Source: Gracilaria domingensis
Lineage: Eukaryota > Rhodophyta > Florideophyceae > Gracilariales > Gracilariaceae
Direction of reading: 5' to 3'
DNA length: 64,000 bases
Assembly: GCA_022539475.1 (NCBI GenBank)
Contig: VCMS01000105.1
Span: 62,001 to 126,000, forward strand
Within the stretch, counting starts at the first letter, position 1. Each line of letters begins with the position of its first letter. The position numbers and the translations under genes are program-made. The notes beneath the pieces are model-generated. The model did no database searches. It was given only the letters and a program-made list of their open reading frames with translations, and had not been told where the DNA came from. Shown here one piece after another: positions 48,096 to 57,719 of the stretch.

Positions 48096-49580
48096 ATGGT
48101 GAACATTGCGTTCTTACATCCCAACGTATTCAACGTGGTCAAGTACGTGGTGTTCTCTCTCACCATCGGATGCTCCGCCGACATTGTGCTCAACACGTTC
48201 ATGCGTCACCACGCGTCCAGAGCGTTGGTGAAGAAAGGGCGCTACTTTCCGACACACACGTCTGCCCCTCTCAGTATCAGTCGTTCCAATGGCTTCAATG
48301 CGTCGCTGTTTGGGACCGTCGTCATCGCTGCTACACTGGAGATGGCGCTCGATTTCTCCACGGGCGCCACAACCATCTGGACCACCAGCACTCAGACCTT
48401 TCGAATCTCCTCACAGGTTTCCAATGTGAGCCAGTTTGCGTCCAGGCCTCCGGGCTTTCTAGCGGAAGCTCGGCACGCGTTACAGAGAGTAGAAGGAACG
48501 TGCTATCACATGTATGATCATTGGTACTCGCCCGTGTCGTTCAACATGAGCAACTCAGCTGAGTTCTTCAATCTGGCGGACGCCGCTCTTTGCCCACAGA
48601 ATAGATCTAAGAGAGTGAACGCGTCCTCTCTGATCACACAATCCAGTTTCCGCGCGGCACACATTTTGGAGACTAACATTTGGAACCGCACTGAACTAAA
48701 GATTGGCAGGGACACGCATTCAAAAGAAGAGAAAGTGGCGTACGAACAGGTTGGAGACGTAAACATCGGCGCTCTGGAGAAATACAGCTTCGTGGCTGCG
48801 AACATTTCCGACAGCGATCTGATACCTGGATCCGAGAGAGCGCTGACGGGAAACAACTCATATGAAAGTCCGCGGGCTCTGCAAACCGCGCGATATTGCA
48901 CGAGCAGCGGCGCAAGTCTGGAGTGCTTCGTGGGGGTGAACTGGAAACGTGACGAGGACACGGGAGAGTGGGCGGGGAAGGAGGTGTCTCTGCACGCGTG
49001 CCTGGTGCCCATTGTCGACAATCGAAGCGTACTGGCATTTTATGACGACGTGACCGGCGGTGACGGCGAAGGGGCTCTGGTGATGTTGGTGGCGTTGCAG
49101 GGCGTGAGCACGTTTCGCGACTTGCGTGTGCTGAAGGCGATGCCGTTTTTGAGGGGCCGCAACAACAGAATGCATACTAACCGCGAGTTGGCGATTTTGG
49201 CCGTGCTGTGCGCGGCGATGATCACGGCGTTCGCCACGGACGGGCTGCAGGACGTGCGACTGCAGGTGGACGGCGAGCTGGTGACGGTGCCGACGTGGAG
49301 TGTGTGGGGCATTGCGCTGTTCTTTGCCGGGATGGCGGCGCTGATCGCGCTGAAGATGGTGGCGAGCCGACTGGAGAGGCGCACGGGGGTGACGGAGAAC
49401 CTGCTCAACGCCCAGGGCGTGGCCGAGCACTGGCTGCGCCAGCAGGAGCGCCGGCGCGGCGCACGCGGCGCCAACGGCCCCGTGGTGCTGGTCATCAGCC
49501 CCGCGCGCGGCGCCGAGTGGACCGAAGTGGGCGTGCGACGCGCTAACCAGTTGGACACGAAGCAACAGTCCGACGTTTAG
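48096..49580 (+). CDS. four-membrane-segment N-glycoprotein, function unknown
   Basis: Intact 494-aa frame; in-frame TGA upstream at 48,066 supports the ATG at 48,096, and the paralogue starts at the same residue. Hydrophobic segments lie at about 11-31, 70-88, 364-382 and 398-423. Between segments 2 and 3 is a ~270-residue domain with seven N-x-S/T sites (110, 150, 169, 175, 197, 236, 253) and five Cys (136, 166, 268, 277, 302), so it is probably extracytoplasmic. Family motifs shared with the copy at 45,194-46,669 are EMALDFSTGA, VEGTC, WYSPV(S/T)FNM(S/T)NS, VPTWSVWG and GVAEHWLRQ. The basic ~70-residue tail should be cytosolic. It is divergently oriented to its paralogue. I do not recognise a named family; a surface receptor-like or structural membrane protein is only a guess. 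Confidence 0.85.
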   Translation: MVNIAFLHPNVFNVVKYVVFSLTIGCSADIVLNTFMRHHASRALVKKGRYFPTHTSAPLSISRSNGFNASLFGTVVIAATLEMALDFSTGATTIWTTSTQTFRISSQVSNVSQFASRPPGFLAEARHALQRVEGTCYHMYDHWYSPVSFNMSNSAEFFNLADAALCPQNRSKRVNASSLITQSSFRAAHILETNIWNRTELKIGRDTHSKEEKVAYEQVGDVNIGALEKYSFVAANISDSDLIPGSERALTGNNSYESPRALQTARYCTSSGASLECFVGVNWKRDEDTGEWAGKEVSLHACLVPIVDNRSVLAFYDDVTGGDGEGALVMLVALQGVSTFRDLRVLKAMPFLRGRNNRMHTNRELAILAVLCAAMITAFATDGLQDVRLQVDGELVTVPTWSVWGIALFFAGMAALIALKMVASRLERRTGVTENLLNAQGVAEHWLRQQERRRGARGANGPVVLVISPARGAEWTEVGVRRANQLDTKQQSDV

Positions 49581-49865
49581 CGAAACTGAAAGTTGCAAAG
49601 TATTGGACTTTCGAGGGACGAAGAAAAGAATTTATCGAAACGGCAGTGCGAGGAATGGCAGATCTTTGGCCGCCGGCGGTGAACTTGGACAATAGTTCAA
49701 GCAGCGCTGCTCTCAACCAACGCGGTTCTCCGCTCACGCTTGCGATCCAGTCGGTCTCGTCGTCTTCCATCGTGGCTTGGCTTGTTTTACCCTCCACATG
49801 TAACGCAGAAGACAGCCTACAAGTGGACGTCACGCCTGATCACCGTGCTTGGCTTGTAGCTGACG

Positions 49866-50180
49866 TGTTGGGAGACAGTTCGAGACAGTATACATCTTTT
49901 AGGATAGCCATCCCTAGACTACTGCTAGATCTGTATTAAGGGAGACTCAGCCGGCCTTCCCCTCCATCAGAGAAGGCCAGACTTCATCCAACCTCATTGT
50001 GTTACACCACACCCATTAGAGCAGCATCGTCCTGATGGGACTTGCTGAACGCGTACGGCATTTGCCGTACGGTGCAGCAGAGCTTTAGAGGTAGTTGTCT
50101 GCTCTGCGTCTGCTACGCTATCGAAACATAAAGATCAACAGAGAGCGAACGAGAGTGTACAAGATAATTTGAACAAGAAT
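49866..50180 (+). mobile_element. possible solo-LTR-like segment
   Basis: A 315-bp stretch begins TGTTGGGAGACAG and is bordered on both sides by TGACG (49,861-49,865 and 50,181-50,185), which could be a 5-bp target duplication. Its right end (AAGAAT) is not the usual CA, and a 5-bp match can arise by chance, so this is tentative. It contains a perfect palindrome at 50,052. Confidence 0.22.
50052..50071. repeat. perfect 9-bp inverted repeat with 2-nt spacer
   Basis: CGTACGGCA, TT, TGCCGTACG. A second palindrome with the same GGCA-nn-TGCC core lies at 60,728-60,747 just before a TATA box. Confidence 0.9.
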
Positions 50181-50348
50181 TGACGCTGGCCACCTCACAC
50201 ACGACGCCATCGACGCAGCGTCGTTACCGCCCTTCAAAATCATCCCACACCATCAAGACGGACGCTAACAATATGAGAACAACTGAGCAATTACGGCTCG
50301 TTGCCTGCTCCTTTGTACAGCGTCTCAACTCTTTGATAGACACACAAC

Positions 50349-50840
50349 TCAAAATGGGTCGCCATAAAACCCTGGCTTAGTGCTTGGAGAGTTCGGCACG
50401 TCTCTGGTCCTACTGTCCCCTTCAGCCAGTTTGTCTTGATGAAGTAATTCCTCGGTCAAGGTCTGCACTTGAGACTCCAGCATTTCGATGCGCAATGCAT
50501 TCTTCTGCATTTTTCGAACCATCTCCTGTTCTTCTTTTCGCTTACGTTTACGGCTTCGTTTGGAATGCTCTCTGCTTTGTTTGCGCTTAATGGCCGGATG
50601 CAGTTCAGCGGGTGCGTCTTTCAGACTGTACGGGATATGGTCATCGTTCTTTGTTCGGTAGTGCGACGAGGAAGATGAGAACGATGACGGGGTGATCTGC
50701 CTTGCATGTGAAGCTGATGAACCGGCTGAAGAACGTGCTTTTCGCGATTTGGACGGAGAAGTCTTTTTGCTTGGAACACGGCCGTCTCGTTTTTGAGAGC
50801 CTGATGGCGAACTGGAGTGCTCGGGTGGGCTGGACAACAT
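50349..50840 (-). CDS. bZIP transcription factor with Ser in place of the invariant Asn
   Basis: A 163-aa protein from ATG at 50,840 (the frame extends to a TTG at 50,963 but has no earlier ATG). Residues 1-75 are Ser/Lys/Arg-rich and probably disordered. The basic region is at about 85-105 (KRKQSREHSKRSRKRKRKEE): Arg97 is the conserved Arg, and the position eight before it, normally the DNA-contacting Asn, is Ser89. Ten residues after Arg97 the zipper begins, with d positions Met107, Asn114, Leu121, Leu128 and Gln135 and hydrophobic a positions Met111, Ile118, Val125, Leu132. The zipper is short. Bases recognised are probably not those of a classical bZIP. Oomycete bZIPs with replaced Asn are known from P. 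infestans; this one fits that pattern. Confidence 0.7.
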   Translation of the reverse strand: MLSSPPEHSSSPSGSQKRDGRVPSKKTSPSKSRKARSSAGSSASHARQITPSSFSSSSSHYRTKNDDHIPYSLKDAPAELHPAIKRKQSREHSKRSRKRKRKEEQEMVRKMQKNALRIEMLESQVQTLTEELLHQDKLAEGDSRTRDVPNSPSTKPGFYGDPF

Positions 50841-50980
50841 GATTGGTACAAGATGAGCAACAAGATGCGGGTGTGATGGTGGCAGACTGCCAGACTGAGG
50901 AGCAGTTTGGTGTTGAATGTGAACTGTCGAAATGATGATGGGAGCAGGAAGAATGGAGGGCAAGTGGCGGGCAACAGGTC

Positions 50981-50991
50981 GTTATATATTG
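50981..50991 (-). promoter_or_regulatory. TATA-like box upstream of the bZIP gene
   Basis: CAATATATAAC on the minus strand, about 140 bases before the ATG at 50,840. This supports the downstream ATG over the TTG only 20 bases from the box. Confidence 0.4.
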
Positions 50992-51009
50992 TGGGAGTGC
51001 TCAGGTACG

Positions 51010-53020
51010 AATTATGCGTGCATAAAACCCACTGAATAAGATTTGGACCGTGTGTAATCGTCTCGGGTGGCAACACAGGACACTATGCGGAAAATGTACT
51101 CGGCGCTAGTATTGAGACGCTTTAGTGGAATAGTACTAAATCAGAAGCACGTGACTAACGTTGTAGATGTATCACGCTGGATCAGGGGCGCCGGTGCTTT
51201 TTGCCGAACGACGTTGAGCAGTGCAATGAAGTGGGGCTCGTACGATGAAGGTCATAGAAAAAGCAATGTGGACGAGTTTTGGCCATTGGGAGGGGCTGTA
51301 GTTCATCATCATAGATGGTAGCAAGGCGACTGCCATAAGGGAAGCTGGGGAAGCCGCGGGGGCTAACGCTTTTCTGGAATGAGAGAGGAGCCGATGGTCA
51401 CATGCTTTACGATAGTGGAGTGACGTCGGCGAGGAAGAAGGTAAGGGAAGGTTTGCAAGCTACGTTCTACGCGTGCCCGGCGACGCCACGGTGAGGGGAA
51501 GCGTGGAGCAACGTGGAGAACGATTATGATTGGTTTGGACAACAAGAATGGTGGCGCAAGAAGAATGTTGGCGAGGACGTTAGTTCATGGTTAGCAATGT
51601 GCCGGCATACAACGAAAAGGACCTCATTCCACCTTGAGGAGCACAGCAACGGATTGTGACGTAGAAGTGGTAAAAGATATTCTCGGACTGACCGCATGAA
51701 GGAAGCAGGTCACGAAGAGAAGCGTTGAGGTTAGCCACACGCCCGTAGCGACAGCAAATGCGCAGGGAGAAAAAGAAGGCCGCATTGCTGGCAAACTGGG
51801 GCGGGGGACGCGGCACGTGTGAAGCGGCCGCCCATTGGCGGCACAGGCGAGTGTTTGGCTGCTGTCGCAGGTAACGGTTGGCCAGAACGCGATCTCATTC
51901 GCAAGTGAATGACGCTGGAGAACAGTCAGCACCAAACCTGCGCTGCGATTGGTCTACCTCGCGCACGAGGAAAGCCGCGACAAATGAGTCAGCCAATCAG
52001 CGTTCGACAGCGTGACATTCGGCACGCGTGTGAGGAGTTCGAATGTCCTCGACAGTGTCTACCAACGATACGTTTACACGTGGAGCGCTGTTCGGGTTTT
52101 GAACAAGCACAGAGTTGTTATTTGTCGGTTTTCTTATTAAAAACACACAAAATGACAAATACCCGTGGAAATGCAGAACGAAAAGTAAATGTTACGTATT
52201 CTCTAATTCGTTCATTACAAGATGGCGTGGTATGAATTGGAGGATTTTCGTCGAGAAGTGGTTTTGTCGTGACGGTGGTGCGCGCTGGACACGTTTCGTC
52301 CCAAAGGACCGCGCTTCAGTGACCAGTGATCGCGAGCTCTCGGAGCGGTCGGTCCTCGGGCCGCATGCCGCACTCTCACACCACCTTCCACCGTTTGCTT
52401 TCGCTCCCAGTTTGTTTCCCGCCCCCATTCCCCCCCCCGGTGGCGCTCTTCAGCGCAACTGTGTGCGTTGGTGCCTTCGCACCGCACAACACTGCCATTG
52501 GCAGTCTGCGGACCTCCCAGCAATGAAGAGAGATCGCTCCATGAGCAAATCGAACCCAACAAGATAACAAACGATTGCTCATCCATAACGCGCCTCCTTG
52601 TCTCTCTTCCATCACGCACAAGACACCCTCAGTTCGACCGCACCATCGAGTAACAGCTTTCGCCGCCAACAATCCTCACGAGCAACACGTCCGCCCTCCT
52701 CACCATCCACAGAGAGCGTCACATCTTCCTCACCCACCTCGGTGAAGTGCGATTCTACCTTCCAAACGTTCCAACATCGCTGCCTCCAGCTCAATATCTC
52801 ACGACGAGTACCCCAGTTCCTCCACTGTGCCCCGACCCATCGCCCGCTTCAGCCTTACTCCCACATGCCCACGTACGTATGCGCTGTTATGGCGTCGTCG
52901 AGCAGTGTTACATTAATATCCACATCATGACGTTCTTTCTCCTCCACATTCTCTCGCGAACAATGTGCGGTCCTCATTTTAGGCATTACAAATATTGATC
53001 ACTCCGTTTTCGTTGCTGAG
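51010..53020. other. intergenic region, no supported gene
   Basis: Frames of 60-150 codons occur on both strands and overlap each other (for example 52,115-52,567 plus and 52,215-52,619 minus), but none shows a domain, signal or consistent start. I call nothing here. Confidence 0.45.
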
Positions 53021-53022
53021 CA

Positions 53023-53736
53023 CTATCTCTGAATCACCAAAGCGGTTGAAAGCACCTTCCCGTTCAGTGCCACTTCAGGCATCCACTTCCCGTTCTCTGT
53101 TCCGTCTTCGAACAGAGACACCGCCAAAACGTCCTTTCCACCGTTCAGTTTCAGTACAACCTGATCAATGTAAGCTTCCCCAATTCGATATTTCGCGACA
53201 AGTTCGGCTGATCGGATCTTTGCTACCATAAGGTCTCCTCTGCAGCGTCTGAACAGCGCATAGAACTTGTTTACACTTGTTGTGCTCTCCGTGGAAGTCG
53301 AATATCTTGCCATCAAATCCAACAAGAGTAAGATCCCCCCCGTCCATCAGGCTTCATACTCGCAGGTGAGGTAGCGCGCACCGTATCCATCCGACTGGCA
53401 CACAACATCGCAGCCGAACTTAAGAACGCGTCGCACCACCACTCGACGTACCCATCGGCCATTCACGATTTTCCGTACCACCCTGCGCTTCACATCCATT
53501 TCCATGGGCACCACATGGCGGCGGATGCGGCAATGAGCCTCTCCAGCAATACCCTTGCACACCTAACCAGGAACACCATTGTTAGTGGTAGGGCATCTCC
53601 TCCTTACTTTTTTGCATGCCTCAGCTGCTGTCGCCCCTTTTCCAGATCCCTTCCCACCCAACTTGCATACGCATGATCCGTAGTCAGCGCCCCCAACATT
53701 GCCAAAGAGACACACGGCCACGAGCAAAGCAACAAG
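53023..53736 (-). pseudogene. secreted Cys-rich protein with VWD/root-cap-like domain, decayed
   Basis: Minus-strand order: a hydrophobic signal-like stretch (LVALLVAVCLFGNVGGADYG) directly after TAG at 53,737 with no ATG; a Cys-bearing segment (CVCKLGGKG, AEACKK); a proposed 45-bp intron; a Cys and Arg/Val-rich segment (VCKGIAGEAHC to FGCDVVCQSDGYGARYLTCEYEA); then GFDGKIFDFHGEHN in a second frame and KFYALFRRCRGDLMVAKI onward back in the first, ending at TAG 53,023. The FDGxxFdFhGE motif followed by alternating beta-type sequence resembles von Willebrand factor D or plant root-cap domains. Two compensating frame changes (near 53,335-53,350, a run of six G, and near 53,275) and a missing start mark it as a pseudogene, unless they are sequencing errors. 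An extracellular role would be expected. Confidence 0.55.
53563..53607 (-). other. proposed 45-bp intron
   Basis: Minus strand: donor GTAAGG after AAAAAA, branch-like CACTAAC, acceptor GGTTAG. Removing it deletes an in-frame TAG and keeps the frame (ACKK joined to VCKG). It is short even for oomycetes but has all three signals. Confidence 0.45.
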
Positions 53737-53739
53737 CTA

Positions 53740-54981
53740 TCGAGTATAGATACTGACAATAGTTGTAATGAGGAAGTGTTAATAGCCGCACAGTTGCGTA
53801 AGCGTATGCGTGGAGAGATGCAGCAGCGCAGCTAGAATCAACCACGAGTCTGGGTGACGTGTAGTTTGAATTGCTTTCCCGTTTGGGAACAAGACAGAAT
53901 TGCAGCCTAAAGAGGCTGTTCTGTGCTTGCTGTCTCGCCCGGAAGAGCAGAATAAAGACCACACAGCGCGAGGCGTTAGTGTCCGGAGGCAGAACCCAAC
54001 AGAGTCTGTTGGAGTTCCTTTGTGCCTGTTTCCTTGCGTTGTTCCTCCTCTTTGCTGGCCTGTCCTTCCGCGCTTCGCGTGCGACCAACAGGATGTCAGA
54101 ACTGCACGTCACTTGCAGTTTTCACGGAAAAGGTTACGAAGCAAAATATGTGAAACCGACAGGTCTGCGAGAGTTGATTGCCTGAACGAGAGGATAAGAC
54201 GTTAAATGCCCGACCTCAGACGTTTTTTGAAAGGCAGTGGAGCCTGTTGGGCTATATTACCATCAATCACGCCATAGTTAAGGTTTACTGCCTTCTGGGT
54301 CAAAACTAGTTTGATTGTATCACCGTCAACCGTTCCATGGTTGATGCTATGCCCTCTTTGCGTCAAACACTTCGAGGATGTTATGGTAGGTGGGTGTAAA
54401 ACGACTGAGCTAAACCGGAGCTCGGATGTGGGCTGTAGCCACGTATAGCCCTGTAGGTGGGTGTGAAACGATTACAGTTTACCATTTGATCCATAAACAA
54501 AAATTATATCTCTTGAAAGCATGAAACTACTGTAACTCAACTCCTTTGATATATCTTTGTTGAAATTGATCAAACTCAACAAATCAATTTTAGAACGCTC
54601 ACATTGAGAGACATCTTTATCAAACTATAGATATTTTTGTCCTACATAAATTACTCAAATAGGACAGGTGGTGTAAAAGTGGCGTCGTTAGATTCTGCCT
54701 CATGCGGGAAAAATGGAGATTCCTTCAGGGCCGTATTTATGACTACGATATTGACCGGCTAAGAAGTCAAGTAGTCATGCTAATTTGGCTGTAGTCGCCC
54801 TTTTGTAGTCAAAAAGTAGTCACAAGAACCATCGAGACAAAGGTCAATGGTACTTTACTCAGTTACGGACGGAGAGCTCTAAAATTTTGCGAGATACTTT
54901 AGGGCCTTTCTACATAGGGACAAGGACACGCACAAATTGCACACGTGGCACACAAGAATTAAAAAGAAAATAACTTGGCAG
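53740..54981. other. non-coding DNA with small imperfect duplications
   Basis: A ~60-bp unit is imperfectly duplicated at 54,260-54,375 (ACCATCAATCACGCCAT versus ACCGTCAACCGTTCCAT). GTAGGTGGGTGT(A/G)AAACGA recurs at 54,388 and 54,451. Four GTAGTC motifs cluster at 54,767-54,825. No gene is supported. Confidence 0.4.
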
Positions 54982-55700
54982 GAGCGTGCGGGAAACACAA
55001 GAAGTTGAAATTCTCGGATGTAGTCTTGCGACGTGGCAATCCTTGCCACAAGCCTCACACAGTTTCCCGAAATTTTAATTAAAATTTTGAACACTTGTAA
55101 GATGACATGTTGTTTGGCAACCATGGTCACACAGCCAAGATACGTGCAACACTTTTTACTAAATGCCTGATAAGTTGACCGCATGTTCAACCTTCAGTTT
55201 TTCTTCTAACGAACATTCAATTGTTCGCGAACATATCGACTGAGAAGTAGCATTTTTTACTAAAACAAGCCTTGAGTCTAGAAGTTAGTGTTGCTATTCT
55301 AATCTACTCTAGTTGGATTCTGTACCCCCATCTTGGTTTACCACAAAAATATCAAAGAGTAAAGTATTCGCAATTCTTATTTCACAAAAAACGCCTAAAT
55401 TTGCGAATATTCGCAACATACGGCTCGCAAATTTACCTTTCTGTGTAACCGTATGGGCAAACTTTTGACTTGTTCTAACAGGTCAGTAAAAGACCTTTAC
55501 GCACACCAGAGATTGTATCATATGACATAAAGCATATACAAAATTTCGGCCTCTGAAGTTTGTTTGTCTCCAAACATTCGTGTTCGCGAATATTGGCGAA
55601 TATTTTAATTGTTCGCGAATATTCGCGAACATTCGTGCAATGTTCGAACCAAATAGAAACAAGTTTCACTAAATTTTGAAGTCGCGTGACATAAATGACA
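54982..55700 (+). mobile_element. diverged older copy of the CTG-flanked 827-bp element
   Basis: Starts GAGCGTGCGGGAAACAC after CAG. It then follows, with many changes, the same order as the uninterrupted element: a segment with TTTTAATTAAAATTTTGAAC, then GATAAGTTGACCGCATGTTC, then TTCGCGAA-rich sequence. It shows the element's natural order without the nested insertion. The right end is not identifiable; the end given is approximate. Confidence 0.5.
55611..55630. repeat. perfect 20-bp palindrome GTTCGCGAATATTCGCGAAC
   Basis: Self-complementary over all 20 bases. The same palindrome occurs at 56,428-56,447 and nearly so at about 57,517-57,534. Confidence 0.95.
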
Positions 55701-55871
55701 GTCAGTAACGCGCATATCATACACAAATATTGCGGTGGGACGACAGCCTACGCCAGCTGTTTATTTTGTTCCTGTAAAGCATACATTTATAGGCAAACGT
55801 AGATTACTGCAGGCTACAGCCGGAAAAATTAAAAACAAATCTGATAGAACAGTTCCTCAAGTGTCTCTTCG

Positions 55872-55898
55872 TTGGGGTCGCTCAAGAAGCGACCCCAA
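55872..55898. repeat. 11-bp perfect hairpin, 5-nt loop
   Basis: TTGGGGTCGCT, CAAGA, AGCGACCCCAA. It stands out as GC-rich within AT-rich surroundings. Confidence 0.9.
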
Positions 55899-55902
55899 AA
55901 TC

Positions 55903-55933
55903 GTGGACAACAGACAGTTGAAAAATTGTCCAC
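55903..55933. repeat. 8-bp inverted repeat next to the previous hairpin
   Basis: GTGGACAA and TTGTCCAC separated by 15 bases, four bases after the 11-bp hairpin, forming a double-hairpin module. Confidence 0.75.
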
Positions 55934-56059
55934 ATTCAAGTGTAGAAAAGGCCTCAATGATTGCAATGCAAAATACTGTAGCTCTAGGATGCATCAAAGT
56001 TTGCTATGAAACCGTAAGTCTTTATGTCTCGGAATGAACAAAAGTGCGTATAGTCTCTG

Positions 56060-57716
56060 GAGCTTGCGGGAAACACCGGAAGTTGATATTGAAAGAGCAA
56101 AATCTTGCAGTTGTTTCAGAAAGTACAACAATGTTCTTCCAAAGGATTGGTCTTAATTTTTATTAAAAATGTGAACCTTTGTAAGTTGACAGGTTGTTCC
56201 TGTCACACTCTGGTATTCACCCAAACTTTTTGCTAAAGAAGCCTGGAGCTTGCGGGAATCGCCGTTTGTTGACATAAACTAACAAGTAATTACAGACGTC
56301 AGCATGTAAGACATTGTAGATTTATTTGGACGAATGTCACATAAAGTTACAATCACGTAAAACGTGTCACATTAGATATTGTAGGTTTCCAAAAATGATT
56401 TTTATTCGGCAAGAAGATCTTGGAAATGTTCGCGAATATTCGCGAACAATGCGAATATTTGCGAATGTTCAAAAATGCAGAAGTTTAAGAACGAACAAAA
56501 TAGAGCTCCCAAATTTTACTAGAAACCGTGCAGTATAACCTACAATTTTTGTTCTATGTAATGGCTAGCTATATATCTATTGAGATGTAGTGAAGAGTAA
56601 GAAAGTAGTTTACAAGAAACAAAATGTTCGCGTGCCGAACATGGCAAATATTCGCGAACATGAGCGTTTTTTAAGAATTTGAAGCGGCGAATACTTCTTC
56701 CGTAGAAGTCAAAAACCGTATCTGAGTTCTACGCGTAGACAGTGCTCGTCATGCTTTCAAACTATATGCTTTATGTCTATGAAGACAAATTACTTTGTCT
56801 AATAAGGCTTGTTTTATCTCAAAATGTTCGCAAACAAAAAAATGTTCGTTGAAAGAAAACAGTAATTTGAACATATGGTCAAGTTCTAGGCTTCTTTAGC
56901 AAAAGGTTTGGGTGAATACCAGAGTGTGACAGGAACAACCTGTCAACTTACAAAGGTTCACATTTTTAATAAAAATTAAGACCAATCCTTTGGACGAACA
57001 TTGTTGTACTTTCTGAAACAACTGCAAGATTTTGCTCTTTCAATATCAACTTCCGGTGTTTCCCGCAAGCTCCTGGAACTTGACCGTATGTTCAAATTAC
57101 TGTTTTCTTTCAACGAACATTTTTTTGTTCGCGAACATTTTGAGATAGAACAAGCCTTATTAGACAAAGTAATTTGTCTTCATAGACATAAAGCATATAG
57201 TTTGAAAGCATGACGAGCACTGTCCACGCCTAGAACTCAGATACGGTTTTTGACTTCTACGGAAGAAGTATTCGCCGCTTCAAATTCTTAAAAAACGCTA
57301 ATGTTCGCGAATATTTGCCATGTTCGGCACGCGAACATTACGTTTCTTGTAAACTACTTTCTTACTCTTCACTACATCTCAATAGATCTATAGCTAGCCG
57401 TTACATAGAACAAAAATTGTAGGTTATACTGCACGGCTTCTAGTAAAATTCGGGAGCTCTATTTTGTTCGTTCTTAAACTTCTGCTTTTTTGAACATTCG
57501 CGAATATTCGCATTGTTTGCGAATATTCGCGAACATTTCCAAGATCTTCTTGCCGAATAAAAATCATTTTTGGAAACCTACAATATCTAATGTGACACCT
57601 ATCACGTGATTGTAACTTTATGTGACATTCGTCCAAATAAATCTACAATGTCTTACATGCTGACGCCTGTAATTACTTGTTAGTTTATGTCAACAAACGG
57701 CGATTCCCGCAAGCTC
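56060..57716 (+). mobile_element. non-autonomous DNA transposon (827 bp) split by a second copy
   Basis: The outer element begins GAGCTTGCGGGAAACACC at 56,060 and ends with its inverted form TTCCCGCAAGCTC at 57,716, bordered by CTG on both sides (56,057-56,059 and 57,717-57,719). It is interrupted after position 56,242 by an inverted copy plus a 3-bp duplication; removing those 830 bp leaves exactly 827 bp, the length of the inner copy. The inverted termini are 13 bp perfect and about 28 bp imperfect. No transposase is encoded. A 3-bp target duplication with such termini is compatible with PIF/Harbinger or CACTA-related movers, but the terminal sequence matches none that I rec­ognise. Confidence 0.8.
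56246..57072 (-). mobile_element. inner 827-bp copy, inserted in reverse orientation
   Basis: Begins GAGCTTGCGGGAATCGCC and ends CCCGCAAGCTC, with CTG at 56,243-56,245 and again at 57,073-57,075. Its 642-bp left part is the inverted match of 57,076-57,717, and its right part (56,887-57,072) is the inverted match of 56,060-56,244. Its own internal junction is uninterrupted and shows what the outer copy looked like before insertion (GCCTAGAACTTGACC here, GCCTGGAACTTGACC inferred there). Confidence 0.82.
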
Positions 57717-57719
57717 CTG

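Noticed and set aside
48858-49598. Long minus-strand frames opposite the 494-aa gene
   Set aside because: Shadow frames in a GC-rich coding region; the plus-strand frame has membrane segments and a homologous paralogue.
53684-54112. 142-codon minus-strand frame
   Set aside because: It overlaps the signal-peptide region of the secreted-protein pseudogene in another frame and shows no domain.
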